In this document: piece by piece, positions 1 through 3,921 of the stretch
How positions within the stretch are numbered: the first letter of the stretch is position 1
Layout of the letters: each line of letters starts with the position of its first letter
NCBI GenBank assembly: GCA_001795315.1
Contig: MGOH01000078.1
Location: 1-6,132, forward strand
Origin: Chloroflexi bacterium RBG_19FT_COMBO_48_23
Lineage (GTDB): Bacteria > Chloroflexota > Dehalococcoidia > GIF9 > UBA5620
Reading direction: 5' to 3'
DNA: 6,132 nucleotides
Position numbers and translations under genes: made by a program
Notes under the pieces: generated by a model
Seen by the model: the letters and a program-made list of their open reading frames with translations, nothing else
Databases searched by the model: none
Told to the model about the DNA's origin: nothing

Positions 1-125
1 GCACCCATTCCTTCGCAGTAACCCTAAGTCGGCGGAGCATTAAAATTAAAAGGGCACCCCCAATCACAGTTGCAACCCTGAATATAGTCCTCTGTCCAAT
101 TCCATTTAACTTTCTTCTCAGTCAT
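1..125 (-). pseudogene. DUF1326-family gene start, in-frame TAG, cut by window edge
   Basis: Reading leftward from ATG 125-123, 33 codons give a protein with the Cys-rich start typical of DUF1326: GCNCDWGCPFNFNAPPT (residues 17-33). It then meets TAG at 26-24. The same frame continues as GYCEGMG to the window edge, which is what the family shows next (APPTxGYCEG), so the reading frame is conserved across the stop. The usual CPC is CPF here, a second departure from the family pattern as I remember it. A strong Shine-Dalgarno AGAGGA (138-133) lies 7 bases before the ATG. DUF1326 proteins are of unknown function and probably bind metal through the Cys cluster. The gene follows the cupin by 150 bases on the same strand and could share its transcript. 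Most likely it is a nonsense pseudogene. A sequencing error or TAG readthrough cannot be excluded because the rest lies outside the window. Confidence 0.7.
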
Positions 126-275
126 TTTTACGTCCTCTGAGGCGTTAGTCTCGGACTAGTAACTTTGCTCGACAGCTTCGTAAAGTCCCTATTCACCGAA
201 AGTCACCTGACCCGTAGACACCATGTGTTGGTGAGTCCGGTCAGTCTCAGTGATTGACTGGGAACAACACTATGC
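126..275. other. Spacer between cupin and DUF1326 gene with two small hairpins
   Basis: I see no gene here. Two small inverted repeats lie just downstream of the cupin stop: CAGTC/GACTG (242-246 with 256-260, 9-base loop) and CACCA/TGGTG (219-223 with 229-233, 5-base loop). Neither is followed by a T tract in the leftward direction, so neither is a convincing intrinsic terminator. They may be mRNA processing structures or chance. No promoter for the DUF1326 gene stands out. Confidence 0.3.
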
Positions 276-647
276 TTAGGACTTTTTTGCATAATCGACC
301 ATTCCTTGAAAATCCACAATAACGACAGGCTCCTTGCCTACCACCCAAGCATCATGCCCTATTGGCAACAACGCCACATCCCCTGCTTTGCACTCAAGTT
401 CTGTTCCGTCATCCATTAGTACCTTAAGTGTCCCAGAAAGTTGGTATTGGAAATGCGACGCTTCGCAACTCTTCGTCTTTGCTAATGGTTTTACAGATGT
501 GGACCATCTCCATCCTGGCTCAAGAACGGCGCGACCAATCATAGTTCCACCGATCTTTACCAGTTCTACTTTACCCTTTGGGAAGGCCCTCACTTCGTCC
601 GGCTTGTTGAAACTTTTTAGTTCCGCCTTCTTACTAGTTTTACTCAT
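276..647 (-). CDS. Small cupin-domain protein
   Basis: A 123-residue single-domain cupin. The ATG at 647-645 has a perfect AGGAGG (660-655) 7 bases upstream, which fixes the start. Visible landmarks are EPGWRWS (residues 43-49), the motif-1 region CEASHFQYQLSG (61-72), the turn MDDGTELECKAGD (78-90) and the motif-2 region PIGHDAWVVGKEPVVIVDF (95-113). The EPGWRWS plus GHDAWVVG pair is characteristic of a widespread family of unannotated small cupins. Canonical cupins bind a metal with HxH...E in motif 1 and H in motif 2. Here only H65 and H98 are obvious and the second His and the Glu are replaced (FQYQL), so metal binding may be altered or absent. There is no signal peptide, so it is probably cytoplasmic. 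It lies between the DUF1059 gene and the DUF1326 remnant on the same strand. Substrate and reaction are unknown. The family call is firm, the function is not. Confidence 0.9.
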   Translation of the reverse strand: MSKTSKKAELKSFNKPDEVRAFPKGKVELVKIGGTMIGRAVLEPGWRWSTSVKPLAKTKSCEASHFQYQLSGTLKVLMDDGTELECKAGDVALLPIGHDAWVVGKEPVVIVDFQGMVDYAKKS

Positions 648-711
648 GATAATCCCTCCTTTTTAAACTCATTTTATATTTTGTGAACCACAGAACCGAT
701 GCTATATAGCC

Positions 712-728
712 GCATTTTGCCTACCAAA
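712..728 (-). promoter_or_regulatory. Weak sigma-54-like -24/-12 box upstream of the cupin gene
   Basis: Read leftward, TTTGGTAGGCAAAATGC has GG (725-724) and GC (713-712) exactly 10 bases apart, as sigma-54 promoters require. Against TGGCACRNNNNTTGC it has three mismatches (T for C, G for C, A for T). The implied start near 701 would give a leader of about 53 bases before the cupin ATG. It matters mainly because a much better box lies at 1863-1879. It may be chance. Confidence 0.25.
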
Positions 729-786
729 TTTACGGCTCACTATATTTCATCAGTTGTTACCTCATGTTCTTGAGTATGTCCACCAT

Positions 787-808
787 CACTACTCGTCCAC
801 TACTCGTC
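787..808. repeat. 11-bp perfect tandem duplication over the end of the DUF1059 gene
   Basis: CACTACTCGTC occurs twice back to back (787-797 and 798-808). The right-hand copy contains the last two codons and the TAG stop of the leftward DUF1059 gene. The other copy lies just past the stop, so the protein is unaffected. It looks like a slippage duplication. Confidence 0.8.
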
Positions 809-976
809 GTGAATGGCTTCACGCACTCTCTCGACAAGCTCTTGCGGGATCTCTTTCATGCCGTGCTCTTTTTGAGCATGTTCAGCACACCTCTTCATAA
901 TCTCTTCCTCCGTTTCACCACGGACTACAAAGTCGCAGTCTACACCAACGTCTCTACAGCAGATTACTTTCGCCAT
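800..976 (-). CDS. DUF1059-family small protein
   Basis: A 58-residue protein on the minus strand. It starts MAKVICCRDVGVDCDF and continues with GETEEEIMKRCAEHAQKEHG (residues 20-39), then IPQELVERVREAIHDE at the end. The CRDVGxDCxF start, the G-E-T-E-E-E turn, the H-x4-H-G helix end and the total length all match DUF1059, a family of ~55-60 residue proteins of unknown function. Cys residues 6, 7, 14 and 30 and His 33, 37 and 39 could bind metal, but this is not established. The start is supported by GAGGTGA (987-981) four bases before the ATG. The gene follows the broken gene at 1289-1076 and precedes the cupin (152-base gap), all on the same strand, and a plausible promoter lies just upstream (1042-1014). 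The reading frame is clean end to end. A large plus-strand open frame across this region is only its shadow. Confidence 0.88.
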   Translation of the reverse strand: MAKVICCRDVGVDCDFVVRGETEEEIMKRCAEHAQKEHGMKEIPQELVERVREAIHDE

Positions 977-1013
977 TTTTTCACCTCTCTTCTTTTTAGA
1001 ATATTAAAAATAA

Positions 1014-1042
1014 ATTTTATATCAGAACCTTTCCTATTGCAA
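1014..1042 (-). promoter_or_regulatory. Candidate sigma-70-type promoter for the DUF1059 gene
   Basis: Read leftward, TTGCAA (1042-1037) and TAAAAT (1019-1014) are separated by exactly 17 bases. The implied start near 1007 gives a leader of about 30 bases to the ATG at 976. The surroundings are very AT-rich, which makes chance matches likely. Confidence 0.4.
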
Positions 1043-1075
1043 CAAACTTTCTTACATTCTTCTTTGTTTGAAATT

Positions 1076-1289
1076 TTAAAGTCTGTCCTTTAGCCACTTC
1101 TCTATTCATACCTTCGTCTTTTCAGCCAGTTCTTTAACTCAATGTGTAGGATATGTGTTTGTCGTCGAGATAGATTCCCCAGTAAGTAATCCGTATACGG
1201 TTTATGTGTACTTCTCTTTCATTTCCAAGGAGCGGTGCTTTGCAGTCACAGCTTAGGTCAATTGTCAAATGAGCTACTGTTATCGTCAT
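1076..1289 (-). pseudogene. Remnant of a ~70-residue protein gene, frameshift plus stop
   Basis: ATG 1289-1287 is preceded by AAGGAGATGAT (AGGAGA core, 5-10 bases upstream), a strong ribosome site. The first frame gives 51 residues, with LTIDLSCDCKAPLLGNE (8-24) and ITYWGIYLDDKHISYTLS (34-51), and stops at TAA 1136-1134. If one T of the TT pair at 1136-1135 is skipped, the frame continues naturally as KELAEKTKV, meets TGA at 1108-1106 (one base from a TGG Trp codon), and goes on as IEKWLKDRL to a TAA at 1078-1076. This reconstructs a ~70-residue protein with a charged C-terminal helix, broken by one insertion and one nonsense change. I do not recognise the family. The CDC near the start recalls the Cys motifs of its neighbours. 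Alternatively, the 51-residue form is a real short protein. Confidence 0.6.
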
Positions 1290-1310
1290 TTTTTATCATC
1301 TCCTTTTGTA

Positions 1311-1350
1311 GAAGAGAAGCTCAACAGTTTGTCTAATCGAGCTTCTCTTC
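1311..1350. other. 12-bp perfect inverted repeat in the leader of the broken gene
   Basis: GAAGAGAAGCTC (1311-1322) and its exact complement (1339-1350) flank a 16-base loop. On the minus strand the hairpin ends just 5' of the Shine-Dalgarno region (about 1308-1298) of the remnant at 1289. It could be an mRNA-stabilising leader structure, an operator, or part of the adjoining repeat element. No T tract follows on either strand, so an intrinsic terminator is unlikely. Confidence 0.6.
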
Positions 1351-1352
1351 AT

Positions 1353-1480
1353 GTAGGGGCAATTCATGAATAGTGCGGGTAGTGGGTCGGGCACTATCGG
1401 CATAGCCAAAATGCGGGTAGTGGCCGGGCTTCGTCGTGAGCTCAGCCGAACGGCATTTCGGCAAAGCCAATTCCCCTTAT
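1353..1480. repeat. REP/MITE-like palindromic repeat element, apparently composite
   Basis: The left end GTAGGGGCAATTCATGAAT (1353-1371) is one half of a palindrome type related to the perfect one at 3419-3448. The expected other half appears degraded about 95 bases later as AATTCCCCTTAT (1469-1480). Between them lie a 7-bp hairpin ATAGTGC/GCACTAT (1370-1376 with 1391-1397), two direct copies of TGCGGGTAGTGG (starting at 1374 and 1412), a GAGCTC-centred dyad (about 1432-1450), and GCCGAA/TTCGGC (1445-1450 with 1457-1462). I see no gene in it. It fills the gap between the 114-residue gene, whose stop it touches, and the next remnant. The layout suggests one palindromic element inserted into another. 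Confidence 0.6.
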
Positions 1481-1821
1481 AATCTTGAACTACGTGGAAT
1501 CTGGACAACGAAGACAGAGATATATTCATCGTCTGATTTCTGGTCTGCCGTTATTAGTGAAGCGGTTGTGTCCGCTGTTTTTGGACTGGTGTAGAAGCTC
1601 ATCAAATCCTTCTCCACGTTTCCACCATTTAACTCGTTTTCAACCTCGCTTTTAACCATTGGAAGTTGAACACCAAATGCGTAATAGCTATCGGAAGCAA
1701 AGTATGTGGTTCCCTGACTACCCTCCCTCTTGATCCCCGACTCGATCGGGGATACCCCAGATCCCAGTGAGGAGAAACTAAGGGCTAAGCCAAGCGTTGT
1801 GATAGTGAATATGCTTTTCAT
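1477..1821 (-). CDS. Putative secreted small protein, hypothetical
   Basis: A 114-residue protein of no family I recognise. The start MKSIFTITTLGLALSFSSLGSG has one Lys followed by a short hydrophobic stretch, which resembles a weak Sec signal peptide with cleavage near residues 20-22. There is no lipobox Cys. The rest is polar and mildly acidic, with FGVQLPMVKSEVENELNGG (49-67) and EYISVFVVQIPR (99-110). GGGGGTGA (1835-1828) lies 6 bases before the ATG. A sigma-54 promoter (1863-1879) points straight at it, with an implied leader of about 30 bases, and the adjacent divergent gene encodes a sigma-54-type activator, so it is the natural target. Residues 23-30 are encoded by a palindromic repeat. 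The stop codon sits at the edge of the repeat element 1353-1480, so the original C-terminus may have been lost. It is probably expressed; its function is unknown. Confidence 0.6.
   Translation of the reverse strand: MKSIFTITTLGLALSFSSLGSGVSPIESGIKREGSQGTTYFASDSYYAFGVQLPMVKSEVENELNGGNVEKDLMSFYTSPKTADTTASLITADQKSDDEYISVFVVQIPRSSRL
1733..1753. repeat. Small palindromic repeat inside the 114-residue gene
   Basis: ATCCCCGA (1733-1740) and TCGGGGAT (1746-1753) form a perfect 8-bp stem with a 5-base loop. It encodes residues 23-30 just after the presumed signal peptide and keeps the frame open. GC-rich CCCCGA/TCGGGG hairpins are a common form of dispersed bacterial repeat. It stands out against the AT-rich surroundings. 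Confidence 0.6.
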
Positions 1822-1862
1822 TTCTCTTCACCCCCTTTTTTTGATTTTTGCTTATACTAATT

Positions 1863-1879
1863 TGCAACAGATGTGCCAA
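1863..1879 (-). promoter_or_regulatory. Sigma-54 (-24/-12) promoter for the 114-residue gene
   Basis: Read leftward, TTGGCACATCTGTTGCA matches the sigma-54 consensus TTGGCACRNNNNTTGCW at every defined position. GG (1877-1876) and GC (1865-1864) have the obligatory 10-base gap. The predicted start is near 1852, about 30 bases before the ATG at 1821. The next gene to the right, transcribed divergently, encodes a sigma-54-type activator. Transcription might continue into the downstream minus-strand genes. Confidence 0.9.
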
Positions 1880-1982
1880 CTATTAGAGGGAAATGGGCAA
1901 GTATAAGAAATCCCTTGTAAAATAAGGCTATTAAGGTTTTTGGCCTTGTATATTTAAATCACAAAATTAACCTGAGAACGTA

Positions 1983-2000
1983 GACACCGTTAACGCCGTC
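1983..2000. promoter_or_regulatory. Candidate activator-binding dyad in the divergent region
   Basis: GACACCGTTAACGCCGTC is an 18-bp dyad centred at 1991/1992 with 14 of 18 positions symmetric (GAC..CGTTAACG..GTC). It lies about 140 bases upstream of the predicted sigma-54 start, a normal distance for an enhancer site. It is also 11 bases before the -35 of the activator's own promoter. One site could therefore serve both activation of the leftward gene and autoregulation. The rest of 1822-2044 holds no gene. Confidence 0.4.
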
Positions 2001-2010
2001 GTAAACAAAG

Positions 2011-2040
2011 TTGACGCTTATAAGAACCATATAATATAAT
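2011..2040 (+). promoter_or_regulatory. Sigma-70-type promoter for the activator gene
   Basis: TTGACG (2011-2016) and TATAAT (2035-2040) are 18 bases apart. The predicted start near 2047 leaves a very short leader before ATG 2060. It also argues against the TTG at 2045, which would sit upstream of the predicted transcription start. Confidence 0.6.
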
Positions 2041-2059
2041 CTTATTGGTTGGTATTGTT

Positions 2060-3613
2060 ATGAACCATAAGAGTGAAGATATAGATAAAGAAAGCAAGTT
2101 AGCACATAAGTATTCTACTCTTTTCAACCTCTGTCACATGATGAGTTATGAAAGGGATTTAAATACACTTCTTGATTTTCTGGTGAAGAATTCCGCAGAG
2201 GTAGTGGACGCAGATAGGGCAAGCATTTTTCTTTTTGATAAGAAAAGAAATGAACTCTGGTCAAAGGTTGCAATAGGAACAACGGTGGTAATACGCTTCG
2301 ATGCAAGACTCGGAATAGCCGGAGAGGTGCTTAAAACGGGGGAAATTATTAATGCTGAAGACGCCTACAGTCACCCAAAATTCAATCGGGAGGTAGACAA
2401 AAAAACCGGCTATACCACGAATACCCTTCTCTGTGTTCCTATGAAAGACATAAACGGAAAGCCGATAGGAGTCCTACAGACACTTAATAAAAAAGGAGGA
2501 ATGTTCTCAAAGGAAGATGAGGAGGTCTTAGAAGTATTTGCTTCCCATGCAGCTATAGCCGTTGAAAATGCAAAACTCATAGGAGAACTCGAAGGAACAA
2601 AAGCTCGCCTACAGCAAGAAAACATTATCCTAAGAGGAAAAACTAGGGGCAGGTTCTTTGTAAGTAACATTATAGGAACAAGTCCTAGAATACAGAGTAT
2701 AGTAAAACTAATAGAAAAGATATCTGATAGTCCTCTTAACGTTCTAATTACAGGAGAAAGCGGGACTGGAAAGGAGCTTGCCGCACGTACAATACACTAC
2801 AATAGCTCACGTTTCGAAAGACCCTTTATAGAGATTAACTGCGCCGCACTACCAGAGAGCCTTCTTGAAAGTGAGCTCTTTGGAATAGAGAAGGGAGTAG
2901 CAACTGGGGTAGAAAAGAGAGTTGGAAAGATTGAGACGGCTAATGGTGGAACATTATTTCTGGATGAAATCGGGGATATGAGCCTGCCAGCTCAGGCTAA
3001 GCTCCTCCGTGTGGTTCAGGAGAGAAAACTCGAGAGGATTGGAGGAAGAAGTATGATTGATATAGATGTAAGGGTTCTTGCAGCTACAAATAAAGACTTA
3101 AAGAGTGAGATAGAAAAGGAAAGGTTCCGTGAAGACTTGTATTACCGTCTAAATGTTGTCCATATTCACATGCCTCCGCTTCGTGAGATGAAAGAGGATA
3201 TTCCCCTGCTTGCAAAATACTTTTTAGGTAATTTTACAAATGAACTAGATAAGGGACCCATGAGTTTTTCACCCGAAGCGCTGGATTGTCTTGTGAGATA
3301 CGGCTGGCCTGGGAATGTAAGAGAGCTGGAGAACGAGGTAAAACGGGCAGCTATATTGTCTGAAGATAATGTTATAAATGAAAAAGACCTTTCAGAGAAT
3401 ATGAGAGGTATACCGGAAAGTAGGGGCGGTTCGCGAACCGCCCCTACTGAGAAAGGCATTCAATCTCTTAAAGAAACTGTAGAAGAAATTGAAATTCGTA
3501 TGATTAAAGAGGCGCTAGAAAAAAGTGGAAGAAATAAACAAAAGGCTTCCGAGATTCTGGGGATAACGAGGCAGGGATTGATAAACAAGATAAAAAGATA
3601 TGGATTATCATGA
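2060..3613 (+). CDS. NtrC/NifA-type activator: GAF + AAA+ + Fis-type HTH
   Basis: A 517-residue enhancer-binding protein. ATG 2060 is preferred to an in-frame TTG at 2045 because of the promoter position; its Shine-Dalgarno is poor (GGTTGGT). The GAF sensor domain spans about residues 17-172 and is followed by a short coiled linker (to ~192). The AAA+ domain spans ~202-435, with Walker A GESGTGKE (232-239), Walker B GGTLFLDE (296-303), sensor I AATN (341-344), arginine-finger region FREDLYYR (356-363) and WPGNVRELEN (416-425). A Fis-type helix-turn-helix ends the protein (~487-517). The sigma-54 contact loop ELFGxEKGAFTGA reads ELFGIEKGVATGV (272-284), so the key Phe and Thr-Gly-Ala pattern is changed. 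Residues 454-463 come from a 30-bp palindrome. No receiver domain is present, so the signal is probably a small ligand or redox state sensed by GAF, as in NifA/FhlA-like proteins. The likely target is the divergent sigma-54 promoter. Confidence 0.93.
   Translation: MNHKSEDIDKESKLAHKYSTLFNLCHMMSYERDLNTLLDFLVKNSAEVVDADRASIFLFDKKRNELWSKVAIGTTVVIRFDARLGIAGEVLKTGEIINAEDAYSHPKFNREVDKKTGYTTNTLLCVPMKDINGKPIGVLQTLNKKGGMFSKEDEEVLEVFASHAAIAVENAKLIGELEGTKARLQQENIILRGKTRGRFFVSNIIGTSPRIQSIVKLIEKISDSPLNVLITGESGTGKELAARTIHYNSSRFERPFIEINCAALPESLLESELFGIEKGVATGVEKRVGKIETANGGTLFLDEIGDMSLPAQAKLLRVVQERKLERIGGRSMIDIDVRVLAATNKDLKSEIEKERFREDLYYRLNVVHIHMPPLREMKEDIPLLAKYFLGNFTNELDKGPMSFSPEALDCLVRYGWPGNVRELENEVKRAAILSEDNVINEKDLSENMRGIPESRGGSRTAPTEKGIQSLKETVEEIEIRMIKEALEKSGRNKQKASEILGITRQGLINKIKRYGLS
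3419..3448. repeat. 30-bp perfect palindrome inserted in frame in the activator gene
   Basis: AGTAGGGGCGGTTCG followed by its exact reverse complement gives a gapless 30-bp palindrome centred at 3433/3434. It occupies exactly ten codons (residues 454-463, SRGGSRTAPT) in the linker between the AAA+ core and the HTH. It is of the same GTAGGGGC...GCCCCTAC type as the element starting at 1353. In mRNA it would form a very stable hairpin. Confidence 0.9.
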
Positions 3614-3696
3614 TGCATGATGCAAGATGCACGATACACAGGGTGCAGGACACAAGATGAATCATCTATCATGAATCCTGCATCCTGTATCATGAA
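3611..3696. repeat. Degenerate 7-bp repeat array, half inverted; possible terminator
   Basis: Starting at the activator's TGA stop, the sequence reads as about twelve heptamers: TGATGCA, TGATGCA, AGATGCA, CGATACA and so on, with one 9-base unit (3639-3647). From about 3662 the units switch to the opposite orientation (TCATGAA, TCCTGCA, TCCTGTA, TCATGAA). The two halves pair into a long imperfect stem whose outer arms are TCATGAT.CA.GATGCA and its complement. A T tract (3701-3705) follows, so a transcript from the activator could fold here and terminate, though the stem is not GC-rich. It does not resemble a CRISPR: the units are contiguous, with no spacers. Confidence 0.7.
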
Positions 3697-3707
3697 AAGA
3701 TTTTTCC

Positions 3708-3737
3708 TTGACATTTATATTCGAAGTATTCTAGAAT
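3708..3737 (+). promoter_or_regulatory. Sigma-70-type promoter for the STAND-cyclase gene
   Basis: A perfect TTGACA (3708-3713) and TAGAAT (3732-3737) are 18 bases apart, immediately after the T tract of the repeat array. The predicted start near 3744 leaves an unusually long leader (~178 bases) before ATG 3922. Confidence 0.6.
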
Positions 3738-3921
3738 TATAGTCAAATCACGGCAGCGGATGGGTTAGAATTTATGATGAGGTATTTCCACCTATCAGCG
3801 ATATTCTATGTACCTAAGAAAAACTTTTACGTTCCCTCTACCCTACTCCTTTACTACAAGAAGGTTTCGTAAAACTAAAACGTAAAAATCCATTCGCCAC
3901 CCTGCAAAGAGATAGGCTATC
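3738..3921 (+). other. Long untranslated leader of the STAND-cyclase gene
   Basis: I see no gene in this stretch. It contains a 9-bp inverted repeat TTTTACGTT/AACGTAAAA (3825-3833 with 3879-3887, 45-base loop) and another copy of CGTAAAA (3868-3874). These could be a regulator site or a leader fold, or may reflect the AT-rich composition. I do not recognise a riboswitch. Confidence 0.3.

Noticed and set aside
126..275. Intrinsic terminator after the cupin gene
   Set aside because: The two hairpins are only 5 bp each and no T tract follows them in the leftward direction.
334..666. 110-codon open frame on the plus strand
   Set aside because: It is antisense to the cupin gene and has no motif or ribosome site of its own.
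764..1093. 109-codon open frame on the plus strand
   Set aside because: It lies over the DUF1059 gene, which has family-level sequence and a ribosome site on the other strand.
1296..1529. 77-codon open frame on the minus strand across the repeat element
   Set aside because: It runs through hairpins and direct repeats and overlaps the end of the 114-residue gene; no ribosome site was seen.
2045..2059. TTG start five codons upstream for the activator
   Set aside because: It would lie just upstream of the predicted transcription start, has no Shine-Dalgarno, and adds only MVGIV before an ATG.
3611..3696. CRISPR-like array
   Set aside because: The repeat units are 7 bases, contiguous and degenerate; there are no spacers and no cas genes nearby.
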